64,000 bases of DNA from Ascidiimonas sp046199005. GTDB taxonomy: Bacteria > Bacteroidota > Bacteroidia > Flavobacteriales > Flavobacteriaceae. The translations under genes and the position numbers were made by a program. The stretch lies in assembly GCA_046199005.1 (NCBI GenBank), contig CP176050.1, forward strand, positions 1,178,001 to 1,242,000. The letters are read 5' to 3'. Below, one piece after another: positions 1 through 8,462 of this stretch; the first letter of the stretch is position 1; every line of letters starts with the position of its first letter. The notes under the pieces are model-generated. The model had not been told where the DNA came from. It saw only the letters and a program-made list of their open reading frames with translations, and ran no database searches.

Positions 1-1080
1 CCAGGCGGCGAGTCCGGTTGCGGAAAACCCCGATGCGAGTGAAAGTCCGCCACCATACAGCAATAAAATCCCCCAGGGCAGTTTTACGGCTTCTTCCCAG
101 TTGAGTATTCGGCTCCGTTTGGCTTTTTTAACCGGGAGTAAAAAGAGGAGTATCGCAAAAAAGATAGCAATGATGGAATCGTCTATAGCGGGTAGTAAGG
201 GTTTAAGGAGGTAGTCTCTTGACATCCAGCAGAATGCAGTTAACGCAAAAACGATGAGTACCGATCGTTCTTCGTAGGATATTTTTCCGAGTTGTTTTCG
301 TAAGCGCTGTATCTCCGACCGACCTCCGGGCAAGCTTTTTTGTTTGAAAGTAAATGCGAATCTCGTAAGATACCACCAGCAGATAACGAGAAGCACGATC
401 GAGATGGGCAATCCAAATTTCATCCACTGTAAAAAGGAGATCTCAATATTATAGGTATCCGAAAGGATTCCGCTTAATACCAGATTAGGCGGGGTGCCAA
501 TAAGTGTTGCAATCCCCCCGATGGAAGCCGAATAGCCAATAGCTAGCATCAATGCCTTACCAAAGATCTTAGTTTCATTTTCAGGGGTTAGCGGATTGTC
601 TTTTAATTGTGCGACGATGGCCATCCCAATGGGTAGCATCATCACGGCAGTCGCTGTATTGGAGATCCACATCGATAAAAATGCGGTGGCGACCATAAAG
701 CCGAGGATAATACTTTTTACACTGGTACCGATAAGGTTGATGATATTTAAGGCAATTCGCCGATGCAGATTCCATTTTTCAATAGCGATCGCCAGAATAA
801 ATCCGCCAATAAACAAAAAGATATATTTATGTCCGTACCCCGAGGTGGTCGTACTAAGGTCCAATGCTCCTGTTAAGGGAAAAAGAACGATAGGAAGAAG
901 CGCCGTAACGGCTATGGGAACCACTTCGAGCGTCCACCAGATCGCGATCCAGGCGGTGGATGCCAGTACTGCATTGGCTTCATCGTTTAATCCTTCCGGA
1001 TGAAAAAAAAGCCGAATGTATGCAAAGAGTAGTGGCCCGAAGACCAGTCCAAATGCGCGCAGGTTTTTCTGTGTAAGCAT
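1..1080 (-). CDS. DASS/SLC13 family sodium:anion symporter (partial)
   Basis: An inner-membrane sodium-coupled transporter for divalent anions (dicarboxylates, citrate or sulfate; the substrate cannot be read from sequence). The frame is open from the ATG at 1080 to the left edge, so only the first ~360 residues are present and the C-terminus lies outside the window. The translation shows the family's hallmark MWISNTATAVMMLPIGMAI segment, which contains the first SNT sodium/substrate motif (encoded around 600-680). It also shows EKWNLHRRIAL and LPIVLFPLTGAL, both typical of the N-terminal half, and the hydrophobic LYGGGLSLASGF just before the edge. No neighbouring gene points to a substrate. 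Family call is firm. Confidence 0.9.
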   Translation of the reverse strand, partial: MLTQKNLRAFGLVFGPLLFAYIRLFFHPEGLNDEANAVLASTAWIAIWWTLEVVPIAVTALLPIVLFPLTGALDLSTTTSGYGHKYIFLFIGGFILAIAIEKWNLHRRIALNIINLIGTSVKSIILGFMVATAFLSMWISNTATAVMMLPIGMAIVAQLKDNPLTPENETKIFGKALMLAIGYSASIGGIATLIGTPPNLVLSGILSDTYNIEISFLQWMKFGLPISIVLLVICWWYLTRFAFTFKQKSLPGGRSEIQRLRKQLGKISYEERSVLIVFALTAFCWMSRDYLLKPLLPAIDDSIIAIFFAILLFLLPVKKAKRSRILNWEEAVKLPWGILLLYGGGLSLASGFSATGLAAW

Positions 1081-1637
1081 GCAAGCCGTGGTTAGTAAGG
1101 TTGCTTAGGTTAAATATAGGGTATTTTATGAAAGTACTGTATTTCTTTGGTTAAATTGGTTTGTAATTGATGGCTAGGTTCTTTTCTAAGTGTATAACTT
1201 TCTACAGTATTTAATGATCACATAAAAAAATGGAGAACCACTCTTTCTCTTTTTCTTTTTTGCTTCTCCAGGGACAAGCGTTAAGAAAATAGTCTGTGAC
1301 TATTTTTAGCGCAGTAGCCAGCTGGCGCAATGGCAAAAAAAGGAGACTTTCTCGATAGGTGTTTTCAAAAGTTCTTCTAACTTTTGAAACCGCAAATAAC
1401 TTCCTAAAAAGTCTCTACCGAAGCTTCGGTACTTCGACTTTTCTTTACGTAAGTCATTCACTACACTGACGAGAAAGAGAACATCTAGCTACCATTCTAA
1501 ATTCAAAATCTAAGTAACGAAGCTCTCAGGGAGGTTTCTTCTATTATTTATGCTGCTAATATCTTTTTATCGTTCAATTTCAGCTTTGGGTAAAGACATA
1601 TCCTTCCTTATTTAGCAACCTGATCTAACGTAATAAA
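1081..1637. other. 557-bp non-coding stretch rich in short inverted repeats
   Basis: I see no coding frame here. Between about 1231 and 1490 there is a series of inverted repeats. TGGAGAA (1231-1237) is complementary to TTCTCCA (1264-1270). A perfect 9-bp hairpin with loop TGT lies at 1286-1306. There is a GCCAGCTGGC palindrome at 1317-1326, a 12-bp hairpin with one bulge at 1361-1390, and a 14-bp perfect palindrome ACCGAAGCTTCGGT at 1417-1430. It may be a remnant of a mobile or repeat element; its function is unknown. Confidence 0.5.
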
Positions 1638-2066
1638 TTATAGTTTTTCACTTTGTGTTTTAAGTGCTGAATTCATTCTTTCGAATCCGGTTTTAGTATT
1701 TTTCAAATTGAAAAATCGTACCAAAAGTCCTTTAAATATTTCGTTTTGTTTGAAAATAGTAGTTCCGTTGTTTTTATCGATAAGTTCAAAAGTATGCGTA
1801 CCGTCAAAAAGTCCGTTGATAATAAATTTTCCCTTCCACTTTAGGATTTTATTTTTTTCAAATGCTAATACTTTAGGCTGAAATTTCATTTGGGACGAAT
1901 TAGGAGGCTGTATGCTGATCTTTAATTTTTTTCCAATCTCAAGCTTTCCTTCAAAGTGTTTAATAAACGGATTCCAATCAGGATATTCTTTTTGATTGGT
2001 TAATATTTTCCAGACTTTTTCAGGATTCGCGTTGATTAAGATCTCTGTTTCGATTTTCTTTGTCAT
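1638..2066 (-). CDS. SRPBCC (START-like) domain protein
   Basis: A 142-residue protein of the polyketide cyclase / SRPBCC fold. Members form a hydrophobic ligand pocket and bind or process small molecules. The pattern TEILINANPEKVWKILTNQKEYPDWNPFI followed by a GKKLKISIQPP strand is typical; no catalytic residue can be assigned. I take the ATG at 2066 (MTKKIETEIL). A longer frame could start at a TTG at 2126, overlapping the upstream regulator, but that extension does not resemble the family. It lies 56 bp downstream of the Crp/Fnr gene on the same strand and is probably co-transcribed with it. Confidence 0.75.
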   Translation of the reverse strand: MTKKIETEILINANPEKVWKILTNQKEYPDWNPFIKHFEGKLEIGKKLKISIQPPNSSQMKFQPKVLAFEKNKILKWKGKFIINGLFDGTHTFELIDKNNGTTIFKQNEIFKGLLVRFFNLKNTKTGFERMNSALKTQSEKL

Positions 2067-2122
2067 TTTCTGAAGTTTTTGACAAAGTTGGATCGATTTT
2101 TCGTAGAAGCTCTTGATATAAA

Positions 2123-2701
2123 TCAAGAATTTTCAGCTTGTTGTTTCCTTATACGACTTAAGGTTTCTGGTGACATTCCTAAAATTGATGCAAGGTACTG
2201 TAACGGAACCTGATTAAAGAGTTCTTTATTTTGATTAAAGTAACTGTGATATCTTTCTTCGGCATTCATTGATAAATGAGAGAATACCCGGTCTTCAAGA
2301 ATCTCAAAGCATTTTGCCAGAAACCGTGTTTCGATCTCTTTCCATTTTGGTAAAGCTTCGCTTAACGCTATGTGCGCTGTTTTGTCTAGCGTGAGCAATT
2401 TTACATTCGTTAACGACTGTATAAACAATCGACTTGGATGATCAAAAAAGAAACTAGAAATTTCGGTTACAAAGTAATTAGGTGTGGCTATCCATTGCGT
2501 AATTTCTTTGTGCTCAGAAAACCTGTAAATTCTTAATAACCAGGAGGTAACAAGACTTAATCTGTTGCAACTTTTGTCTTTTTCGGTAAAGAATTCATTT
2601 TTTGCAAGTTCTTCTTCATAAAAATAGGACTGGAGTATTTCGATCTCCGGCTTGGTAAGGTTTCCGAAATTTTCTTGTAATATATCTCTAAATTCTTTCA
2701 C
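2123..2701 (-). CDS. Crp/Fnr family transcriptional regulator
   Basis: A 192-residue one-component regulator. The N-terminal ~120 residues form a cyclic-nucleotide-binding-like beta-roll (around WIATPNYFVTEISSFFFDHPSR). The C-terminus carries a helix-turn-helix with the signature VPLQYLASILGMSPETLSRI, shared by Bacteroidota Crp-like regulators. These usually lack the residues that bind cAMP, so the effector is unknown. It sits directly upstream of the SRPBCC gene on the same strand, which suggests a small two-gene unit under its own control. Length is typical. Confidence 0.85.
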   Translation of the reverse strand: MKEFRDILQENFGNLTKPEIEILQSYFYEEELAKNEFFTEKDKSCNRLSLVTSWLLRIYRFSEHKEITQWIATPNYFVTEISSFFFDHPSRLFIQSLTNVKLLTLDKTAHIALSEALPKWKEIETRFLAKCFEILEDRVFSHLSMNAEERYHSYFNQNKELFNQVPLQYLASILGMSPETLSRIRKQQAENS

Positions 2702-2824
2702 TTACGATTTATCAGTATTATTACAGATCTGGAATAGCCTGCTGAGGTATTGTAAAACCCGAAAATTGGAATCGTAATTAATGAACCCTGATTTCTACAG
2801 CCTGATGCATCTGTATTACAAAAA

Positions 2825-3301
2825 TCAGTCACTTTTTAACTTCTCTGCAACCTCATCGTAGTATTCCTGTGTGACCACGGCGGTCCAGGTTGTAGGTTTT
2901 GTACCTCCATACAAAGCCAGGTAAGTCACGTCGCTAAACTTGGTTGATGAATGCCAGTGTTCCAGATCTTTTTCGCATTTAATTATATCACCTTCCTTTA
3001 AAATTACAGGTTCTTTTCCTTTTTCCTGGTAATATGCTTCACCTTCTACAATTATTAATACCTGAGCAGAACTGTGTTTATGCCAATCCAGCGTAGAGTT
3101 GGCTTTAAATGTTGCCTTTGTAATGTTATAACCTAATTCCTCATCATCATGAATGATAGCATTAAGCCATGCTTCTCCTATATAATGAGTGTTAGGCGCT
3201 TTAGTCCCCTCTGTAAGATAGGAAGAAACACTGTATTTGGAATCCTGGGAAAACACAGTACAAGACACCGTAAAAAATAAGACGAGTACTAAATTTTTCA
3301 T
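2825..3301 (-). CDS. Secreted cupin-domain protein
   Basis: A 158-residue exported protein. The start at 3301 gives a clean signal peptide (MKNLVLVLFFTVSCTVFSQ); the longer frame from 3337 would put charged residues in front of it. The cupin core shows a WHKHSS motif with two histidines, then a glutamate in VEGEAYY, and EKDLEHWHSS in the second motif. These are the usual metal ligands of a single-domain cupin. The substrate is unknown; such proteins include dioxygenases and sugar- or small-molecule-binding proteins. A REP-like repeat lies just upstream of its start. Confidence 0.8.
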   Translation of the reverse strand: MKNLVLVLFFTVSCTVFSQDSKYSVSSYLTEGTKAPNTHYIGEAWLNAIIHDDEELGYNITKATFKANSTLDWHKHSSAQVLIIVEGEAYYQEKGKEPVILKEGDIIKCEKDLEHWHSSTKFSDVTYLALYGGTKPTTWTAVVTQEYYDEVAEKLKSD

Positions 3302-3333
3302 GTTATATAGATTTAAAGACTTTATTGGCACCG

Positions 3334-3423
3334 CCAAAGGGTCTAATACCCCGAGGCTTGCCTCGAAATTAAATGTTTAGTTCTAACAAAATGCCTCATG
3401 GGCTTGCCCTGAGGTAGTTTACT
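3334..3423 (-). repeat. REP-like dispersed repeat, copy 1
   Basis: Read on the minus strand, this ~90-bp stretch aligns with 39811-39906 on the plus strand. The best-conserved end, GCCTCGGGGTATTAGACCCT, is identical in both. It contains nested inverted repeats: GAGGC-AA-GCCTC, GGGT-ATTAG-ACCC, and CCTCAGGGC-AA-GCCC with TGAGG. That is the architecture of extragenic palindromic (REP) elements. It lies between the RND remnant and the cupin gene. Confidence 0.7.
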
Positions 3424-3578
3424 TTCTTTTTTGGGAGCTTAAATACCTTAATGTTATTATTAAATGTACTTAAAACCATTCAGGTAAATTTAAAAACCTA
3501 AAGAATAATTCACATTATAAGTTTCATTCCTGAAATATTCAGATCTAAATAAATCATTAACCTGATTAAAGACCAACC

Positions 3579-4472
3579 TTACAATACAGCATCTTCCAAC
3601 ACATCGGTTCTTTTTACAGTTTTACCCTTGTTTAATACCAGTTGAATGTCCTCTAGCGTTAAATACAAACAAGGCACAATGACCAGAATAATCGAAGTGG
3701 CAAAAACGATCCCGAAACCTAGTGATATTGCCATTGGGATTAAATAAAATGCCTGACTTGAGGTTTCCAGAATAATGGGTGCCAAACCACCAAAGGTGGT
3801 CATGGTCGTTAAGATGATCGGTCGAAATCTGCGCAGCCCTGCTTCATGAATCGCGCTGTAGATCGGTTTACCTTGCTTTCGCTGTTTGTTGGCATAATCG
3901 ATCATGATCAACGAATCATTCACTACCACGCCCGAAAGTGCAATGACTCCCATGAGGCTTACCAGAGAAAGGTCGTATCCTAAAATAATATGCCCGATCA
4001 CTGCCCCTACAATCCCGAATGGAATGGCTGTCATTACGATCAGAGGTTGGGTATAGCTGCTAAAAGCGATGGCAAGCAAAGCATAAATAAGCATCAGGGC
4101 GATCGAAAATCCGGCTTTAAGGGTATTGGTGCTTTCTCTCATATCGGCCTGACTTCCTTCAAACGTCCAGGTAATTCCAGGGAAATCGGCTCTTAGTTGA
4201 GGTAGGGTTTCTTCATTGATGGATGCGAGTACCCGTCCGACCGAATTAGCCGGTTCGACATCCATCCCTACATTCACGACTCTACGTCCGTCCCTACGAT
4301 TAATACTGGTAAAGGCTTCCCGTTCTTTAATTTCTATCACATCCATTAACGGCACCTGAACACCCGAAGGTGTGATCAATAAAAAGTTTTCAAGATTTTG
4401 AATATCCTTACGTTCTTCTAATGGCAATTTTACACGAACTTCTACTTCGTTCATACCTCGTAATTGGCGCAT
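3579..4472 (-). pseudogene. Truncated RND (AcrB/HAE1) efflux permease, C-terminal third only
   Basis: This 297-codon frame aligns with the end of an RND permease, normally over 1000 residues. It has the periplasmic stretch ending RRDGRRVVNV, then the transmembrane block with the GVVVNDSLIMIDYAN segment and the terminal helices. The similarity begins abruptly at about MNEVEVRVKLP, inside the second pore domain. The bases upstream (4473-4530) stay open briefly, then hit a stop and do not look like RND sequence. The first ~700 residues are missing and no membrane-fusion or TolC-like partner is next to it. It is therefore most likely a non-functional deletion remnant. Confidence 0.85.
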
Positions 4473-4672
4473 GGCAAACGTGATAAAAGACTTTATGTGA
4501 TTTACGATTAAAGTTACAGTTACACACCGTATTTATTGGTAATTTTTCTTAAAGTATAATGGAAAATTTAAGAGACATTTTCACCTCCATTTTGAACTCA
4601 TTCGCTACAACCTTGGGATGTTATTGATTTCAATAATCCTCTAGGATAAATTTTCACCATTTCTAAGTTTTT

Positions 4673-5401
4673 TCAATAGCTTTCACATAAATATTTTTCA
4701 ATCATGTAAAGCGTAATAGGTTTTAACGTTACCCCGGTTTCGGGATGCAGTCCTACGTCTGTAAAAAGCTCCAGTTTGCCTTCTTCATTTTTACCATACC
4801 AAATTTTTGCATTTAGTTTCGCATCAAAATAATCTGTTTGACAATCACCTTTTACCTTTCTAAAATATAAGATCTTATCTTCTTTATAAAGTTTTAATTT
4901 CCCTTCCTTTAATAAAACGGGATCAAAGGATGCTTCCGTATAATGGTCATTTTGCCAGATCATCCATCTGGGTTTGTTTGGACTTATATAGAAAATTGCT
5001 GCCGATCCTACCACAGCGAATATCAAGAGAATGATATAAAATGGTTTTTTACCACGGGGAGGATCAGGACTGACTTCTTCGCCATTAATCATCTTCGATG
5101 GTTCAGTTTTTACAATTCCCAGATGTCTTGTATAAGCTTCATAGTTCTCGAAGCCTAGAATTTCACAAAGTCTTTGTACCACATCTGTTCGCGGAATTTT
5201 GATGTCTTCATTTTCTCTTTTTACCAGAGCCGTGTCGTAGTATGATCGTAAACTTTTACTGGTTAAATGCGTATTTCCGGTTTCACTCATAATTGCAGAA
5301 AGCTCATCGGAAATGGCTGTTTTTGACGGTTCTTTCTTTCCACGTTTTTTTAATTCTTCCTCCGCTTTTTTAAAAGCTTCAATAATTAAACATTTTCTCA
5401 T
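4673..5401 (-). CDS. Hypothetical single-pass membrane protein with a soluble basic N-terminal domain
   Basis: 242 residues, family not recognised. The N-terminal ~95 residues are charged and helical (MRKCLIIEAFKKAEEELKKR, then LTSKSLRSYYDTAL) and could be a small DNA- or protein-binding domain. The linker contains PDPPRGKKPF. One transmembrane helix follows at about residues 122-142 (FYIILLIFAVVGSAAIFYI). The last 100 residues should be periplasmic, beginning SPNKPRWMIWQNDHYTEASF, with three cysteines near the end region. The layout is like a membrane-bound one-component sensor-regulator, but that is inference. Its upstream region carries a long inverted repeat (5430-5500). Confidence 0.6.
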   Translation of the reverse strand: MRKCLIIEAFKKAEEELKKRGKKEPSKTAISDELSAIMSETGNTHLTSKSLRSYYDTALVKRENEDIKIPRTDVVQRLCEILGFENYEAYTRHLGIVKTEPSKMINGEEVSPDPPRGKKPFYIILLIFAVVGSAAIFYISPNKPRWMIWQNDHYTEASFDPVLLKEGKLKLYKEDKILYFRKVKGDCQTDYFDAKLNAKIWYGKNEEGKLELFTDVGLHPETGVTLKPITLYMIEKYLCESY

Positions 5402-5776
5402 AAGTAATTGGTATTTAGTTTTTTATCATTGGAAATAAATAGGAAATTAAATAGAAATCTGTTTCCTGAAAGTTTCCAAAAAGCTTCCTTTTTATTTCCA
5501 GCTATTCTGCGTTGTATGCTCAATATTTGTATCAGAATTTGAAGGTCACCTTACGGGTAATAAGGTTTACTCATCTAAAAATTCTTTTACAACAGATAGG
5601 TAAGATCAATGGGGGAATCCTTTTGAGAAGTGAGTATAACTTCGTTGATCGCACCTTCTGTACTTCTCAAACGGAAGGGACGTCTCTTCACATTTTTTCC
5701 AATGGGTCTGCATGACCCTGATTAACTGAATTTCTAATTCGGACAGCCATTGGTATGTCCTTTAATAACTGTAAAA
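5402..5776. promoter_or_regulatory. Intergenic region with a long TGGAAATAAA inverted repeat
   Basis: 375 bp without a convincing gene. Between 5430 and 5500 there is an inverted repeat: TGGAAATAAATAGGAA (5430-5445) and TTCCTTTTTATTTCCA (5485-5500), matching at 15 of 16 positions. Extra GGAAA/TTTCC motifs lie in between. It sits immediately upstream of the minus-strand gene that starts at 5401, a likely place for an operator. The rest (5510-5776) is unremarkable; a 67-codon plus-strand frame there has no recognisable features. Confidence 0.45.
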
Positions 5777-5944
5777 ATGAGAAAAAGCAGAATACTTTTC
5801 CTTACGGTTTTCCTTAATGCGGCTTTATTTTCCTGCACACCGGAAACCAACCAGGAAGATGCATATATAGAAACGGAAGCTTGTTGCGGGGAGGACATCC
5901 CCTTCCCACCGCCCCCACCACCTCCACCACCTACGGGAGGTTGA
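5777..5944 (+). CDS. Small lipoprotein ending in a nine-proline run
   Basis: A 55-residue predicted lipoprotein. The start at 5777 gives MRKSRILFLTVFLNAALFSC, a signal peptide with lipobox ALFSC. The mature part is only ~36 residues, acidic, with a CC pair (EACCGEDIPF), then nine prolines in a row and a terminal TGG. Runs of proline slow ribosomes and depend on EF-P. It ends 31 bp before the start of a TPR sensor kinase on the same strand, so it may be its leader or partner gene. The opposite-strand frame is a shadow. No homologue is recognised. Confidence 0.6.
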   Translation: MRKSRILFLTVFLNAALFSCTPETNQEDAYIETEACCGEDIPFPPPPPPPPPTGG

Positions 5945-5975
5945 TAGGTAGGAAAATTTAACCTAGATTTGAGGA

Positions 5976-7637
5976 ATGAAGACGTCAGCTTTTTCATTCC
6001 TCTTTTTTTGTTTTGTGCTTCTTTGGGGGAACATAGAATTCGTATGTGCACAACAGACAACACAGACCGATAGCCTGAAATTTTATTATGAATTGATGAT
6101 GGGATCATCTGATCTTAAATCTTTTCAAGCTGGAAAGGATTACTTTGAAAGAGAACTGGCAAAAAGCAAATCTCAAAAAGATACCTCAAAAATAGTCTTG
6201 CTTCTAGAGTACGAGGGATTTATAGAGATGAATATGAAGTATGATGAAGAAGCTGAAGCAGATCTGGTTTTAGCGATAGAATACCTTGAAAATCGTCAGG
6301 ACAGTGCGGGCATTGAAGCACGTAAACGTATCTGGAATCAGTTAGGGATTATTTACAGAAGAAATGATGCTTCCGACAAAGCATTGGAACTTTATATGCG
6401 CTCGCTTTCGCTCAGTCAAACCCCATCTGATAGTATTACTACTTTAAACAATATTGGTAACACCTTACGGGACCTAAAAAGGTATGATCAAGCGATCCTT
6501 AATTATCAGCATGCAATTAATTTAGCTCGCCGTGTCGATGATAAAAAGAAGCTGGCAACCAATCTGGATAATCTGGGATATACGAAATCACTATCAGGAA
6601 GATCGGGAGCTGTCTTAGATATGGAAAAAGCGTTGCAATTGCGAAAGGAAATTCAGGATACCCGCCAGTATTTTACAAGTTACAGACATCTTTCACTTCA
6701 CTATAAAAGAAATAATCAATTCGATTTGGCGAAAAAGTATGCTAAAGAAGCATTAGAGAATGTTAGACGTTATAACAATCAGTCGGTTTATGAAGCAGAT
6801 GCACTAAAATTACTTGTAAGTCTGGATGATGATGTCTTGGTTAGTAGGTATGTATTCTTAAAAGATAGTCTGGAACAAGCTAAAAAAATGGAAGAAAACC
6901 AATATGCACTTTTGAAGTATGATGTAGAAAAAGAACGTGAGGCTACCGAAAGAGAAATGCAGCGGCTAGAAATTGAGCGAACAAAACGCTTGTGGTATCA
7001 GCGACTGGTAGCTTTACTGGTCTTTATTTCTATATTGATCTATTACATTTTAGTACTCCGACATAAAAAAGATAAGTTGGTGGAGATCATTAACACAGAA
7101 AACCGTATCTCAAAAAAAGTTCATGATGAGGTAGCCAACGACGTTTTTCGGGTAATGACCCAGTTGCAAGCGAACCGGAACTCAGATGAAAACTTACTTG
7201 ATGATCTTGAAGCGATCTATACTAAAACAAGAGACATTTCAAACGAAAACAGTCTGGTTGAGGTCACTCACAATTTTGAACAACTGTTAACCGACCTGCT
7301 ATTGAGTTACAAATCTGAAGGAGTAAGCGTACTCACTACCGGGATCTCTAAGATAAAGTGGGATTCTATAAGCGATTTGAAAAAGAACACGATTTACCGG
7401 ATACTTCAGGAATTAATGACAAATATGAAAAAGCATAGTTCTGCGACTCATGTTATTGTTGCATTTTCTTCAAATTCGAGAAAAATAATAATCGATTATA
7501 AAGACAACGGAACAGGTGCCGAGCTTAAAAAAGGCAATGGTTTGCGCAATACGGAAAACCGTATGGCAATACTTGGCGGATCAATTACTTTTGAGTCAAG
7601 AACCAACGAAGGTTTCAAAGCAAAGATGATCATGTAA
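5976..7637 (+). CDS. TPR-containing sensor histidine kinase
   Basis: A 553-residue membrane sensor kinase. It has a signal peptide (residues 1-25, ending VCA), then tetratricopeptide repeats over about residues 30-290 (e.g. NQLGIIYRRNDASDKALELY) in the periplasm. A coiled coil is followed by one transmembrane helix at about 342-361 (LVALLVFISILIYYILVL). The cytoplasmic part has the phospho-acceptor histidine 383 in ISKKVHDEVANDVF, an N-box around ILQELMTNMKKHS, and a G-box DYKDNGTGAELKKGNGL. This is the HisKA_3/NarX-like class usual in Bacteroidota. Its stop overlaps by one base the start of a LuxR-type response regulator, a classic cognate pair. Confidence 0.88.
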   Translation: MKTSAFSFLFFCFVLLWGNIEFVCAQQTTQTDSLKFYYELMMGSSDLKSFQAGKDYFERELAKSKSQKDTSKIVLLLEYEGFIEMNMKYDEEAEADLVLAIEYLENRQDSAGIEARKRIWNQLGIIYRRNDASDKALELYMRSLSLSQTPSDSITTLNNIGNTLRDLKRYDQAILNYQHAINLARRVDDKKKLATNLDNLGYTKSLSGRSGAVLDMEKALQLRKEIQDTRQYFTSYRHLSLHYKRNNQFDLAKKYAKEALENVRRYNNQSVYEADALKLLVSLDDDVLVSRYVFLKDSLEQAKKMEENQYALLKYDVEKEREATEREMQRLEIERTKRLWYQRLVALLVFISILIYYILVLRHKKDKLVEIINTENRISKKVHDEVANDVFRVMTQLQANRNSDENLLDDLEAIYTKTRDISNENSLVEVTHNFEQLLTDLLLSYKSEGVSVLTTGISKIKWDSISDLKKNTIYRILQELMTNMKKHSSATHVIVAFSSNSRKIIIDYKDNGTGAELKKGNGLRNTENRMAILGGSITFESRTNEGFKAKMIM

Positions 7638-8302
7638 TGTTCAAAAAAATTATCATAGCAGAAGACCTGGGTAGTATTAGCCAAGGCTTACTCAGCATCA
7701 CAGAAAAACTAGAAATAAAAGAAATAGTTCAAACTGAGTATTGCGATGAGGCTTATCTTAAAATTCGAAGAGCGGCTTTAGAAGGTAGCCCATTTGAGTT
7801 ATTGATCACCGACCTGTCTTTTAAAGCAGACCATCGGGAGCAAGACCTAAAGGATGGTAAAGTGTTGGTGAGAAAGCTCAAAGAAAAAATCCCCGATCTC
7901 AAGATCATTGTTTTTTCTGTAGAAGATAAGTTACAGGTTGTTCGAACTTTGATAAATGAATGTAAGGCAGATGCTTATGTGGTGAAGGGGAGAAAGGGTA
8001 TGGAGGAGTTACATGAGGCGATAATAGCTGTTTCAGATCATAAGTCTTATTTGTCACCAAAAGTAGAAAGTGCACTTAGCCGCAAGGAAGATCTTGATAT
8101 TAATGAATACGACCTTGAAATGCTGGAATTATTGGCAAAAGGATATTCCCAAGATGATATTAGCAAGTACTTTAAGTCTAAAAATATGGTTCCTAATAGT
8201 TTGAGTTCGGTAGAGAAACGTTTGAATAAACTACGAATTCAATTTCACGCTACTAATGCAGTACAACTGGTAGTGATTGCTAAGGATATGGGACTCATCT
8301 AA
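7637..8302 (+). CDS. LuxR/NarL-type response regulator
   Basis: A 221-residue DNA-binding response regulator, translationally coupled to the upstream kinase (TAATG overlap). The receiver domain begins IIIAEDLGSISQGL, with the phospho-acceptor aspartate at about residue 59 (LLITDLSF) and the beta-4 strand IIVFSVED. The C-terminal ~65 residues resemble a helix-turn-helix of the LuxR class (LEMLELLAKGYSQDDISKYF), though the turn is somewhat longer than usual. Targets are unknown. A terminator-like hairpin follows at 8342-8375, so the unit appears to end here. Confidence 0.85.
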   Translation: MFKKIIIAEDLGSISQGLLSITEKLEIKEIVQTEYCDEAYLKIRRAALEGSPFELLITDLSFKADHREQDLKDGKVLVRKLKEKIPDLKIIVFSVEDKLQVVRTLINECKADAYVVKGRKGMEELHEAIIAVSDHKSYLSPKVESALSRKEDLDINEYDLEMLELLAKGYSQDDISKYFKSKNMVPNSLSSVEKRLNKLRIQFHATNAVQLVVIAKDMGLI

Positions 8303-8341
8303 AGTATCACTATCTATCATAAATTTACGCGCTAAGAAACT

Positions 8342-8375
8342 AAATGTCTGGTTGTATAAATCAGGCATTTTTATT
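8342..8375 (+). terminator. Intrinsic terminator after the TPR kinase / response regulator unit
   Basis: AAATGTCTG pairs with CAGGCATTT across an 11-nt loop, followed by TTTATTT. It lies 40 bp after the response regulator stop codon. Confidence 0.65.
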
Positions 8376-8462
8376 TGGTGCAATCATCAGACAGAACATT
8401 CCATTCTTTTAGTTTACTGATTTCCGTAAGGTTTTAAAAATTGCTGAGCTTAAGTTTGGAGT

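Noticed and set aside
596..1003. 135-codon plus-strand frame
   Set aside because: Shadow of the DASS symporter, whose minus-strand translation has clear family motifs.
5512..5715. 67-codon plus-strand frame in the 5402-5776 gap
   Set aside because: No signal, motif or initiation region; composition does not look coding.
5734..6108. 124-codon minus-strand frame with a run of glycines
   Set aside because: The glycine run is the complement of the proline codons of the lipoprotein on the plus strand, and it overlaps the kinase start.
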